64,000 nt of DNA from Haloarchaeobius salinus. Lineage in GTDB: Archaea; Halobacteriota; Halobacteria; Halobacteriales; Natrialbaceae. Where the stretch lies: contig NZ_JANHAU010000003.1 of the NCBI RefSeq assembly GCF_024464185.1, positions 1-64,000 on the forward strand. The letters run 5' to 3'. Position numbers and translations under genes: made by a program. The notes beneath the pieces were generated by a model. It ran no database searches. It saw only the letters and a program-made list of their open reading frames with translations, and was not told where the DNA came from. Positions 9,036-17,019 of the stretch are shown here, piece by piece. Each line of letters starts with the position of its first letter. The stretch's first letter is position 1.

Positions 9036-10433
9036 GTGACCCCCCGACTCCTCCACTACGCCGACGTCGAGCGCGCGCCGGACGACCCGGAGCTGCTCGC
9101 CAGGCTCGTCGGCCTCGTCCGCGAGCGCCGCGACGCGGAGACGCTCGTCTTCGGCGCGGGCGACAACCTCGGCCCGGGCGTGCTCTCGCTCGTAACCGAC
9201 TGCCGCCACGCAATCGACTTCTTCGACGTCGTCCAGCCCGACGGCGACACGTTCGGCAACCACGACTTCGACCGCGGCCCAGCGGTGACTCGCGAGGTCG
9301 TCGCCGACTCCCCGATGCCGTGGATCTGTGCGAACGTCCGCGAGGACGGCGACCTGTTCGCAGCCGACGAGGGCGTCGTCCCGTGGACGGTCCTCGAAGC
9401 CGGCGAGCACCGCGTCGGTGTCACCGGCGTCGCCAGCCCGGAGACCGCCGACATCAACCCCTCGGCGGACCGGCTCACCTTCGCGGACCCCGTGGCGGCC
9501 GCGGGCGACGCGGTCGCCGAACTGCGCGAGCGCGACGTCGACCACGTCGTCGTGCTCTCGCACTGCGGCGACGACACCCACCTCGCCGAGCAGCTCGACG
9601 TCGACGTCGTGCTCGGCGGTCACGCCCACGAGGAGTTCCTCGACGTGGTCGCGGGCACGCTGCTCGTGCGCGCCGGCTCGAACGCCAGCGGGCTCTCGGA
9701 GGTCGTCTTCGAGGACCGGCCGCGGGGCTACCGCCTCCCGACCCACGATGCACCAGTGGCTGAGGACCTCCTCGACGCCCTCGAAACCCGGCGGCGCGAG
9801 GCCGGACTGACCGAGGTCGTCGCACACGTCGACGAACCGGTGACGGTCGCCCGCAGCGACACGAAACAGGGCGAGAGCCGGGTCGGCAACCTCGTCACCG
9901 ACGCCTACCGCCACGTCGCCGACGCCGACGTGGCCGTCCACTCGTCCGGCGGGCTCCGGACCACCGACCCGCTCGTCGACGGGGTGACGGTGGCCGACCT
10001 CGTCGGGCTCTGCCCGTTCGAGAACGAGCTGGTGTCGGTCCGCGTCAGCGGCGAGCAGGTCAGACGGACGGTCCACGACGCGGCGCTCGCCCAGTACGGC
10101 GACGAGGTGCCGACGCACTGGTTCGGCCACCTCAGCGGCCTCTCGGTCGTCTGGGACGACGTGGCCGACGAGGCCCGCGAGATACGGGTCGGCGGCGAGC
10201 CGCTCGACCCCGACGGGTCGTACACGCTGGCGACGAGCAACTACTACGTGGACTCCTCGCACCTGTTCGACGCGTTCGGGCCCGGGGACGTGATCGACAG
10301 CCACGGCCAGCAGTTCGACGCCATCGTCGAGTACGCCCGGGAGAACGAGGTCGACCCCCGGATCGAGGGTCGGGTCCGGCGGCCGACGCTCGACGGGGTC
10401 GCCGGTACGACGGCCGACGACGTCTCCGGGTGA
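9036..10433 (+). CDS. 5'-nucleotidase-like metallophosphatase, copy 1
   Basis: A 465-aa two-domain phosphatase of the UshA/5'-nucleotidase type. The N-terminal calcineurin-like domain has metal ligands in GAGDNLGPG, GNHDFDRG, VVVLSHCGDD and VLGGHAHEE. The C-terminal 5'-nucleotidase domain has GNLVTDAYRH and SGGLRT, with the YYVDSSHLF substrate region near the end. The family hydrolyses nucleotides and other phosphomonoesters. There is no signal peptide, unlike bacterial periplasmic members. I chose the GTG at 9036: its protein aligns with the neighbour's N-terminus (PRLLHY) and an ACTTACC box lies 26 nt upstream. The next gene is a paralogue in tandem. Confidence 0.9.
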   Translation: MTPRLLHYADVERAPDDPELLARLVGLVRERRDAETLVFGAGDNLGPGVLSLVTDCRHAIDFFDVVQPDGDTFGNHDFDRGPAVTREVVADSPMPWICANVREDGDLFAADEGVVPWTVLEAGEHRVGVTGVASPETADINPSADRLTFADPVAAAGDAVAELRERDVDHVVVLSHCGDDTHLAEQLDVDVVLGGHAHEEFLDVVAGTLLVRAGSNASGLSEVVFEDRPRGYRLPTHDAPVAEDLLDALETRRREAGLTEVVAHVDEPVTVARSDTKQGESRVGNLVTDAYRHVADADVAVHSSGGLRTTDPLVDGVTVADLVGLCPFENELVSVRVSGEQVRRTVHDAALAQYGDEVPTHWFGHLSGLSVVWDDVADEAREIRVGGEPLDPDGSYTLATSNYYVDSSHLFDAFGPGDVIDSHGQQFDAIVEYARENEVDPRIEGRVRRPTLDGVAGTTADDVSG

Positions 10434-10503
10434 GGCGACCAGCCGGCCTGGAACGCCCGTCGGAACGACACGTTCATCTGCGAACCACGGTTACGCAGGG
10501 TGT

Positions 10504-11865
10504 ATGTCTCCCCGTCTGCTCCACTACTCCGACGTCGAGAACGCGTACGACGACCCCGACCGTATCGGCCGGCTCGCCGGGACCCTCGCTGCCCTCCATG
10601 ACGACGACGCGCTCGTCGTCGGCTCCGGCGACAACACCTCCCCCGGCGTGCTCTCGCTCGTGACCGAGGGCCGGCAGGCGCTCGATTTCTTCCACGCCGT
10701 CGACTCCGACGTCGAGACCTTCGGCAACCACGACTTCGACTACGGGCCCGCAGCGACCCGCGACATCGTCGCCGACTCGCCGCAGACGTGGGTCAGCGCG
10801 AACGTCCGCGACGGCGACGACCGGTTCGCACCCGACCTGACGGAGCCGTGGACGGTCCGCGAGGTCGACGGTGCACGGGTCGGCTTCTTCGGCGTGACCG
10901 ACCCGAAGACCCCCTCCATCAACCCGAACGCGACCGAACTGCACTTCACCGAGCCCATATCAGCGGCCGAAGACGCCGTCGACGCGCTCCGCGAGGCAGG
11001 TGCAGAGTACGTCGTCGCCGTCTCGCACCTCGGCCAGGGCGACGAGGAACTCGCCGTCTCGGTCGACGTGGACGTGGTCCTCGGCGGCCACGTCCACAGC
11101 GTCGTCGAGGAGTGGATCGACGACACGCTCCTCCTTCGCCCCGGCGTCAACGCCGCCGCCGTCTACGAGGTCGAACTCGGACCCGACGGCCCCGAGGCGA
11201 CCCGTCACGACCCGATGGACGGCAACCGCGACGAGGCGCTCGCCGACACCCTCCGCGACCGGATGGCCGCCGCGGACCTCGACGAGGTGGTCGGGCACGT
11301 CGACGAGCCCGTCGAGCGGACGAACGCGGCGGCGTTCCGTGGCGAGAGCCGCATCGGGAACTTCGTCGCCGACGCCTACCGCTGGGCGACCGACGCCGAC
11401 GTGGGACTCCAGAACTCCGGTGGCATCCGCGAGGGCGACGCGCTCGACGGCGACGTCACCATCGCGGACCTCGTCAGTGTCGTCCCGTTCCAGGAGCCCG
11501 TCGCGGTCGCCGAGGTCACCGGCGCGGAGCTCCGCGACGTGTTCCGCGAGGCCAGCGGGGCGAACCTCGCCTTCGGCGAACTCGACTGGTGGCACGCGCA
11601 CCTGAGCGGCGCGTCGGTCACCTGGGACCGGACCGACCACGAACTCGTCGACGCGACCGTCGGCGGCGAGCCCGTCGACCCGGCCGGGATCTACACCGTC
11701 GCGACGACGGACTACCTGTTCCACACCGACCACGAGTTCCCGACGCTCGACGAGGACCACCGGGTCGCGCTCCACGACACCCAGTACGAGGTGCTCGCGG
11801 CGTACGCCCGGTCGGTCGGCGTCGACCCGAGCATCGACGGCCGCGTCGTCTGGCGGCGCGATTGA
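10504..11865 (+). CDS. 5'-nucleotidase-like metallophosphatase, copy 2
   Basis: A 453-aa paralogue of the preceding gene with the same domain order and motifs: GSGDNTSPG, GNHDFDYG, VAVSHLGQGD, VLGGHVHS, then GNFVADAYRW and NSGGIREGD. In the fourth block the Cys-Gly of copy 1 is replaced by Leu-Gly, so the copies may differ in substrate. No signal peptide is seen, so it probably acts in the cytosol on nucleotides, sugar phosphates or related monoesters. The 70-nt gap and its own upstream region suggest possible separate transcription. The tandem arrangement points to an old local duplication, because many surrounding residues differ. Confidence 0.9.
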   Translation: MSPRLLHYSDVENAYDDPDRIGRLAGTLAALHDDDALVVGSGDNTSPGVLSLVTEGRQALDFFHAVDSDVETFGNHDFDYGPAATRDIVADSPQTWVSANVRDGDDRFAPDLTEPWTVREVDGARVGFFGVTDPKTPSINPNATELHFTEPISAAEDAVDALREAGAEYVVAVSHLGQGDEELAVSVDVDVVLGGHVHSVVEEWIDDTLLLRPGVNAAAVYEVELGPDGPEATRHDPMDGNRDEALADTLRDRMAAADLDEVVGHVDEPVERTNAAAFRGESRIGNFVADAYRWATDADVGLQNSGGIREGDALDGDVTIADLVSVVPFQEPVAVAEVTGAELRDVFREASGANLAFGELDWWHAHLSGASVTWDRTDHELVDATVGGEPVDPAGIYTVATTDYLFHTDHEFPTLDEDHRVALHDTQYEVLAAYARSVGVDPSIDGRVVWRRD

Positions 11866-11901
11866 GAAGGTTTACCCACGTCCACCGAGTTCCACCAACC
11901 G

Positions 11902-12306
11902 ATGACCCGCGTCGTCGTCCCCGTCCGGTACCCCCTGAGCACGCACTCGAGAGCGACGCTCGAAGAAGCCATCACGATCGCGGGGGAGCGCGACGCGGCG
12001 CTGACGGTCCTCCACGTCAACCTCTACCAGAACGGCAAGCGCGTCTCGCGGGCCGACCTCAAGCGGGCCACCGAGCGCGCGTTCGGAACCGTGCCCCACG
12101 CCCGCTACGTCGTCCGCCGTGGCTTCCTCGTCGAGGAGACCATCCTCGACGAGGTGGCTGCCGAGGGGGCCGACGTGGTCGTCATCGGCTCGAAGCAGAT
12201 GGGCCGCTGGCGACGCATGCTCCGGAAGGTCGTCGACGAACCGGACATCGACGAGTACCTCCGACGGAACCTCGACTGCGAGGTCGTCACCGTCCAGATC
12301 GAGTAG
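11902..12306 (+). CDS. Universal stress protein-like protein (UspA fold)
   Basis: A 134-aa single-domain protein with the alpha/beta pattern of UspA proteins: MTRVVVPVRYPLS at the N-terminus, ALTVLHVNLYQNG, and GADVVVIGSKQMGR near the C-terminus. The usual nucleotide-binding Gly pattern (G-x2-G-x9-G-S/T) is not intact after VVIGSKQ, so ATP binding is doubtful. The ATG has a GGTTTACC box about 29 nt upstream, fitting a leaderless message. It abuts, stop to stop with no spacer, the convergent MscS gene. Confidence 0.85.
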   Translation: MTRVVVPVRYPLSTHSRATLEEAITIAGERDAALTVLHVNLYQNGKRVSRADLKRATERAFGTVPHARYVVRRGFLVEETILDEVAAEGADVVVIGSKQMGRWRRMLRKVVDEPDIDEYLRRNLDCEVVTVQIE

Positions 12307-13329
12307 TCACTCCTCGCGTTCCTCCGGTGCCTGGCCGGCCCGTCCAGACAGCTGGCCTCCACGCTGCATCTCGACCGGGAGCGAGCCGCTCGTCTCGTCG
12401 AAGACGACGTGCGAGTGCGGGTACGGGATGTGGACGTCGGCGTCGTCGAGCCGCGACCACACCTCCTCGTTCACGTTCGACCGGACGGTCATGAGCTTGT
12501 ACGGCTCCTTCGCCCAGTAGCGCAGCACGAGCGAGACGCCGTGGTCGGCGTACTCGTCGATGTAACAGGTCGGTGCAGCCGGGTAGCGCGCGGAGCCGAT
12601 GCGGATGTCCGGCCCGCCCGTGATGACGCCGTCGACCTCCTTCGCGGCGTCCTCCATCAGCTCGCGGGCTTCGTCCAGGTCGCCCTCGTACGTGACCGTC
12701 AGCTCCAGCGACAGTCGCGCCCGCTCGTCCTCCGCCGAGTAGTTCACGATGTCGCGGTCCCGGATGGAGGAGTTCGAGATGACGATGAACGTGTTGTCGA
12801 GCGTGAACACCTTCGTGTACCGGATGGTGATGTCCTCGACGAAGCCACGGGTGTTGCTGTCCGAGATCTCGATCATGTCGCCGATCTCGAACGGCTGGTC
12901 CGCCAGGACGAACACGCCGTTGATGATGCTCCCGACGATGGGCGCGAGCACGATACCGAGGACCGCCGAGAACACACCGACTGAGAGGAGGATGTCGCTC
13001 CCACCGAAGCCGATGATGGACAGCGAGATGGCGACGGCGACGAGCATGACAGCCAGCCGGACCGACCGGAGTACGGTCTGGGTGATGCTCGGCCGCTGGA
13101 TCCGCCGCGCGATGGTTCGCCCGAACAGCCGGATGACCAGCTTCGAGCCGTACCACCCGATCACCAGCATCAGCACGGCCATGCCGTACTCGACAGCCCA
13201 GTGCGGGATTGCGTCGGGGAGCAGTTGCTCGACGAGTCGAACGCCCTCCTGGGTCGTCCCGTCAGTGGTCGTCGTTTCGTTCCCGGCGGTCGTCGTCCCG
13301 CCGTCCTGCATGACCGACCCGGGTGTCAT
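12307..13329 (-). CDS. Mechanosensitive ion channel (MscS family)
   Basis: A 340-aa channel. After an N-terminal Thr-rich extracellular stretch come about four hydrophobic segments, then the Gly/Ala-rich pore helix, then a beta domain with QPFEIGDMIEISDSNTRGFVE (cited as separate motifs FEIGDMIEI and GFVEDITIRYT), and an alpha/beta C-terminal domain ending in a charged tail. The strand pattern RDRDIVNYS after FIVISNSSI is typical of MscS. It probably releases solutes on hypo-osmotic shock. The start at 13329 is supported by a CCTTATCTC box 27 nt upstream; another ATG lies at 13311. It is divergent from the PAC2 gene. Confidence 0.9.
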   Translation of the reverse strand: MTPGSVMQDGGTTTAGNETTTTDGTTQEGVRLVEQLLPDAIPHWAVEYGMAVLMLVIGWYGSKLVIRLFGRTIARRIQRPSITQTVLRSVRLAVMLVAVAISLSIIGFGGSDILLSVGVFSAVLGIVLAPIVGSIINGVFVLADQPFEIGDMIEISDSNTRGFVEDITIRYTKVFTLDNTFIVISNSSIRDRDIVNYSAEDERARLSLELTVTYEGDLDEARELMEDAAKEVDGVITGGPDIRIGSARYPAAPTCYIDEYADHGVSLVLRYWAKEPYKLMTVRSNVNEEVWSRLDDADVHIPYPHSHVVFDETSGSLPVEMQRGGQLSGRAGQAPEEREE

Positions 13330-13427
13330 ATCCCTGCCCTCTCACTGCCCCGAGATAAGGGTTGGGACCCTGCCACCACACGCCGACGTTGGCCCGGGTT
13401 TATCCTGCCCGGACGCGTACGTTCGGT

Positions 13428-14171
13428 ATGGCTGCTCAAGGCACCGAGGACGTTCGGTTCGACGTGACGCACGAAGACGAGGTGTCGGACGTGGTCGTCG
13501 CGGGGTTCTCGCAGTTCGGGCTCGCCGGCCTCACCGCCGTGGACTACCTGGTCGAACAGCTCGAACTCGAACAGACCGGCCACATCGTCGCACAGGACCT
13601 CCCCTCGATCACGCCGTTCAACGACGGCGTCCCGCGACACAGCACCCGACTGCTCTCGCGGGACGACCTCAATCTGACCGTCTTGATGTCGGAGCTGTTC
13701 GTCCCCGTCTGGGCAGCGAAGCCCTTCGCGCGGTCCGTGCTCGACTGGACGGAGACGAACGCCGTCGAGGAGGTCGCCGTCCTCTCCGGCGTGCCGGTGC
13801 CACACGGACCCGAGGACCACCGGAGCTTCTACGTGGCGACCGAGGACTACCGGCGTCGCCGGCTCGACGAGACCGAGATCCCACCGATGGGTAACGGCTT
13901 CCTCGACGGTGTGAACGCCGCCCTCGTCGAGCGCGGGATGACCTCCTCGCTGGCGGTCGGCGTCTACGTCACTCCGGTACACGCACAGGCCCCGGACGTG
14001 CAGGCCGCGTTGCAGTTGCTCGACGCAGTGTCGGCCGTGTACGACCTGAACCTCGACACCGGGCCCCTGGAGGAGTTCGCCGAGCGCGTCGCCCGGTACT
14101 ACACCGAACTCGCCCAGCGACTCGAGTCCGTCCCCGAACACGACGCGCCCGACGACCGGATGTACATGTGA
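13428..14171 (+). CDS. PAC2-family protein
   Basis: A 247-aa protein of the PAC2 (proteasome-assembly-chaperone-like) family. The opening DVVVAGFSQFGLAGLTAVDYL and the LPSITPFNDGVPRH segment are typical, as are VAVLSGVPVPH and a C-terminal helical tail. In eukaryotes PAC2 helps assemble proteasome rings; archaeal members are widespread but not well characterised. The ATG at 13428 is preferred over an upstream in-frame start because a GTTTATCC box lies 27-28 nt before it. The 98-bp gap to the MscS gene holds both promoters. Confidence 0.88.
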   Translation: MAAQGTEDVRFDVTHEDEVSDVVVAGFSQFGLAGLTAVDYLVEQLELEQTGHIVAQDLPSITPFNDGVPRHSTRLLSRDDLNLTVLMSELFVPVWAAKPFARSVLDWTETNAVEEVAVLSGVPVPHGPEDHRSFYVATEDYRRRRLDETEIPPMGNGFLDGVNAALVERGMTSSLAVGVYVTPVHAQAPDVQAALQLLDAVSAVYDLNLDTGPLEEFAERVARYYTELAQRLESVPEHDAPDDRMYM

Positions 14172-14205
14172 TCCCCTGACAGGAGCCGATTTCGTAACGG
14201 CGTGC

Positions 14206-14221
14206 TACTCGATTTTCAGTA
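14206..14221. promoter_or_regulatory. TACT-N8-AGTA palindrome before trmB, candidate TrmB site
   Basis: The perfect half-sites TACT (14206-14209) and AGTA (14218-14221) are spaced by 8 nt and sit just upstream of an ATTTAAC box (about 14225-14231) which is 27 nt before the TrmB start. As I recall, the TrmB motif of Halobacterium salinarum is TACT-N7/8-GAGTA; here the second half reads CAGTA, one base different. The position next to the TATA element suits autoregulation. Confidence 0.55.
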
Positions 14222-14254
14222 AATGATTTAACGGTCGCCCCGAGTTGGTACGGT

Positions 14255-15313
14255 ATGCCATCCGACGACCTCCGTGGGACGATGGAGCGAGTTGGGGAGC
14301 GGTTCAATCTCGGGGAGTACGAGATCGACGCCTACCTGACTGTGCTCGAACACGGGCAGCTCACCGCATCGGAGATCGCCGACCGGACCGAGATTCCACA
14401 GCCCCGGGTGTACGACACGGTTCGGAGCCTCTCGGACCGCGGCCTCGTCGAACTCCGCGAATCCCGTCCGATGAAGATCATCGCCGTCGACCCCGACGAC
14501 GCGTTCACCGACCTCGAATCCTCGCTGTCGGAGCTCGTCGACGAGCTCAACGCCCGCTACACCGCCCCCGCCCGCGACACGGAGGCCGTCTCGCTCGTCA
14601 AGTCCCGCTCGACCATCCTCCGCTACCTGGAGGAGGTTATCGACGCCGCCGAGTACGAGTTGGCGCTGTCGCTCACCCCGGACCTGCTCGAACGCTTCGA
14701 GGACCTGCTGGCGACCCGCCACCACCAGGGCATCAGCATCGAACTGCTGGTGACACCCGCCGCCGGCGCGCCGGACCCCGACGAGTTCGAGTACGAGCGC
14801 ATCGCGACGACGGTCCGCGTCCGCCGCGGCATCACGACCCCGGTTGTGGCCGTCGCCGACGGCTCCTACTCGATCTACGCCACGCAGGACGCGCTGCGGG
14901 ACGACCAGGACCGCTACGGCGTCATCTTCAACCGCTCCGCACTCGGCTTCCTCGTCTCCGGTTTCTTCGGGACGGTCCTCTGGACGACCGCCGACGAGGT
15001 GTTCGCCAACGGCGAGGACCGGCCGTTCCCCCGGCGCTACTCCTCCATCCGCCGCGCAGTGAAGGACCTCATCGAGGAGGGCGGCGAGTTCTACGCGACC
15101 ATCGAGGGCCGGGACGTCGAGACCGGCACGCCCAGGCTCGTTCGCGGGCAGGTCACCGACATCTCCTTCGAGATGACCGAGGAGGTCGCGGGGCTGACGC
15201 TCGAGACAGACGACGGCGAAGTGACCGTCGGCGGACAGGTCGCCGCCTACGAGGACGTCGAGGCCCACGAGATAACCATCGGCCGGGACGAGCCACCGGC
15301 GGTCGACCGCTAG
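14255..15313 (+). CDS. trmB: TrmB-family transcriptional regulator
   Basis: A 352-aa regulator. Residues about 18-85 form a winged helix-turn-helix ([20 protein letters not shown]...RGLVELRES). The remaining two thirds match the TrmB sensor domain, a phospholipase-D-like fold with a beta-rich C-terminal sugar-binding part. In Halobacterium, TrmB binds DNA when glucose is low and activates gluconeogenesis genes while repressing sugar-use genes; length and layout match that protein. A candidate TrmB-like site lies in its own promoter. It converges on the ribose-bisphosphate isomerase-like gene, one base apart. Symbol given from family and length; the glucose role is inferred from Halobacterium. 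Confidence 0.88.
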   Translation: MPSDDLRGTMERVGERFNLGEYEIDAYLTVLEHGQLTASEIADRTEIPQPRVYDTVRSLSDRGLVELRESRPMKIIAVDPDDAFTDLESSLSELVDELNARYTAPARDTEAVSLVKSRSTILRYLEEVIDAAEYELALSLTPDLLERFEDLLATRHHQGISIELLVTPAAGAPDPDEFEYERIATTVRVRRGITTPVVAVADGSYSIYATQDALRDDQDRYGVIFNRSALGFLVSGFFGTVLWTTADEVFANGEDRPFPRRYSSIRRAVKDLIEEGGEFYATIEGRDVETGTPRLVRGQVTDISFEMTEEVAGLTLETDDGEVTVGGQVAAYEDVEAHEITIGRDEPPAVDR

Positions 15314-15314
15314 C

Positions 15315-16166
15315 TCAGAACTCCATCACGCCCTCGTCGGTCATCGCTCGCTCCAGTAGCGACACCGGCGTCGCGTCGTACGCCGGGTTCCTGACGTCGA
15401 ACCCCTCGGCCGGCTCGCGCATCACCTCGCTGGGCGACCGGAATTCGTTCTCGAAGACGAAGCCGCTCTCGATCACCTTCGAGCTGGAGCCGACGACGCT
15501 CACGGGTACGTCGCAGTGAGCCGCCGTCGCCGCGATGGTGAACGTGCCGACGCGGTTGTACAGCGTGTCCCCGACGATGCAGTCCATCCCCACGAACACC
15601 TCGTCGCACTCCTCGAGGTAGTAGCCCGAGGCGGCGTCGGTCAGGAGGTGCGTCTCGACGCGGTCGTTTCCGGCGAGCGTCCGGGCCGTCTTGCGGCCGA
15701 GATAGCGCGGCCGGGCCTCCGTGACGTACATCTCGATGTGGGCCCCGTCTCGCGTCGCGAGCTCGATGGCCTCGAGCACCGTCGAGGAGTAGTCGTGGGT
15801 GAGAATCGTGCTCCCGTCCTCGATGTGCTCGGCTGCACGCTCGGCCGCGCCGCTCTTGCCGTGTTCGACGCCGTCGACGACGCGCTCGACGGCCTCGCTC
15901 GTCGTCGCCTTCGCGTCGTCCACGTCCTCGCTCTCGGCAGCACTCACCGTGTCGACGACCTCTCGCATCGCGTTGTACAGTGAGGCGTGGGAGGGGTTCG
16001 CGCGCTGGAGGGCCTTGGCGTTGCGGTCGAGCGCGCGCTCGTACTCCTCGACGGTCGCGAACTCGCGGTCGAGCAGCTCGAGCAGTGCGCGTGTCGCCTT
16101 CACGGCGACGACCGAGGAGGAGTGGGTCTGCATCTCCTCGATCTCCTCGACGGTCTCGTCTATCAT
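15315..16166 (-). CDS. eIF2B-alpha/ribose-1,5-bisphosphate isomerase-like protein
   Basis: A 283-aa member of the eIF2B alpha/beta/delta superfamily, which also holds archaeal ribose-1,5-bisphosphate isomerase and methylthioribose-1-phosphate isomerase. The N-terminal half is helical. The C-terminal Rossmann-like part has STILTHDYSSTV, VTEARPRYLG, DEVFVGMDCIVGD and TFTIAATAAHCDVPVSVV, matching the isomerase signatures (the Cys and Asp of VGMDC). It is somewhat shorter than the roughly 320-aa Thermococcus isomerase. In haloarchaea an R15P isomerase belongs to a pentose-bisphosphate route for nucleosides. The start at 16166 (MIDETVEEIEEM) is preferred over a longer frame. Enzyme versus translation-factor role cannot be settled by sequence alone. 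Confidence 0.8.
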   Translation of the reverse strand: MIDETVEEIEEMQTHSSSVVAVKATRALLELLDREFATVEEYERALDRNAKALQRANPSHASLYNAMREVVDTVSAAESEDVDDAKATTSEAVERVVDGVEHGKSGAAERAAEHIEDGSTILTHDYSSTVLEAIELATRDGAHIEMYVTEARPRYLGRKTARTLAGNDRVETHLLTDAASGYYLEECDEVFVGMDCIVGDTLYNRVGTFTIAATAAHCDVPVSVVGSSSKVIESGFVFENEFRSPSEVMREPAEGFDVRNPAYDATPVSLLERAMTDEGVMEF

Positions 16167-16252
16167 GGTGGGAACGTCACCGGACGGTGCCAAAGACCTT
16201 TCCACTGGATCGGGAGCCGCGGAGCTAAGTCGGTCTGGACCCTACCAGTGGT

Positions 16253-16555
16253 ATGGTCTCGGTCACCTACTACTGCCCCTACTGCGAGGCGCTGACGAGC
16301 CTCGAACGCGACGCCTACATGGCCGACAAGTGCGTCACGAAGGAGCCACTGGAGGGCTGGGAGTACGCGTCGACGACGGACGAGTACGAGGAGGCGGACG
16401 GCGTCGAGTTCGTCTGCATCGGCGACGCCGAGGACGAGCCCGAGGCTGGCTGTGGCCGCATCTTCTACCTCAGCTTCGTGAGGTACGAGGCGGGCGAGGC
16501 GGTCGAGCACCGCGTCCCCGACATCGACCGCCCCCGGTTCGACTTCCTGCGCTGA
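16253..16555 (+). CDS. Small cysteine-containing haloarchaeal protein
   Basis: A 100-aa acidic protein with an N-terminal zinc knuckle, YYCPYCEAL, and later single cysteines in VEFVCIGDAED and AGCGRIFYLSF, which together could make one zinc site. The C-terminus is short and polar. The ATG at 16253 has a GCTAAGTC box 27 nt upstream. It is divergent from the isomerase-like gene. I know no function for it. Confidence 0.72.
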   Translation: MVSVTYYCPYCEALTSLERDAYMADKCVTKEPLEGWEYASTTDEYEEADGVEFVCIGDAEDEPEAGCGRIFYLSFVRYEAGEAVEHRVPDIDRPRFDFLR

Positions 16556-16614
16556 CGCTCGTCACGTCTCGTCCAGCCGGATGTTTTTGTGTCACCACCC
16601 CCGATACCGAGGTG

Positions 16615-16845
16615 ATGGACGACGAGATACTCGACGAACAGCGCGAACTCGTCCGCGTGCTCGAAGCCCACGGCTGGGACGTGACGGAGTCCGAGCTATC
16701 GGTGTACGAGAGCCCGTGGGAGGACGACGACACTCCCGAGGCGACCATCACGCTCACCGCCCGGCGGCAGTTCCCCGAGAGCGAGGTGCCGGAGGGGACG
16801 GGTGAGGACGGCGGTGACGACGACAACCCGTACCGGCTGAAGTAG
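16615..16845 (+). CDS. Small acidic haloarchaeal protein
   Basis: A 76-aa protein (MDDEILDEQRELVRVLEAHGW...), predicted as a helix followed by two strands (ELSVYESPW; EATITLTARRQF) and an acidic, disordered tail ending NPYRLK. No known motif. A TTTTTG box lies about 26-28 nt upstream; a GTG at 16612 directly precedes the chosen ATG and could be the true leaderless start. Its codon use resembles the neighbours, supporting a real gene. Confidence 0.65.
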   Translation: MDDEILDEQRELVRVLEAHGWDVTESELSVYESPWEDDDTPEATITLTARRQFPESEVPEGTGEDGGDDDNPYRLK

Positions 16846-16917
16846 CAGTCGCTGAAAGGTAGGCTGGCGAACAGGCGGCACGTGGTGTGCGCATCCGGCG
16901 TGCCGCGCAACCGCCCG

Positions 16918-16953
16918 GACCGGGATGCGGCGTGGCTCAGACCACGCCCGGTC
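16918..16953. terminator. Hairpin between convergent genes
   Basis: GACCGGG at 16918-16924 pairs partly with CCGGTC at 16948-16953, and GGCGTGG at 16929-16935 pairs perfectly with CCACGCC at 16942-16948 around a 6-nt loop. It lies in the 174-bp gap between two convergent genes, the small acidic protein and rtcB. No T-run follows on either strand, so its role as a terminator is tentative. I see no tRNA in this gap. Confidence 0.4.
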
Positions 16954-17019
16954 TGGTCCCGGCTCCGTACTTGAATGGTCGGGCGCGAGGAACGGACTGG
17001 GGTCGGCCGTCGACCCGGT

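Noticed and set aside
16846-17019. tRNA gene in the gap before rtcB
   Set aside because: The hairpins there do not form a cloverleaf and I see no T-loop GTTCRA sequence in place.
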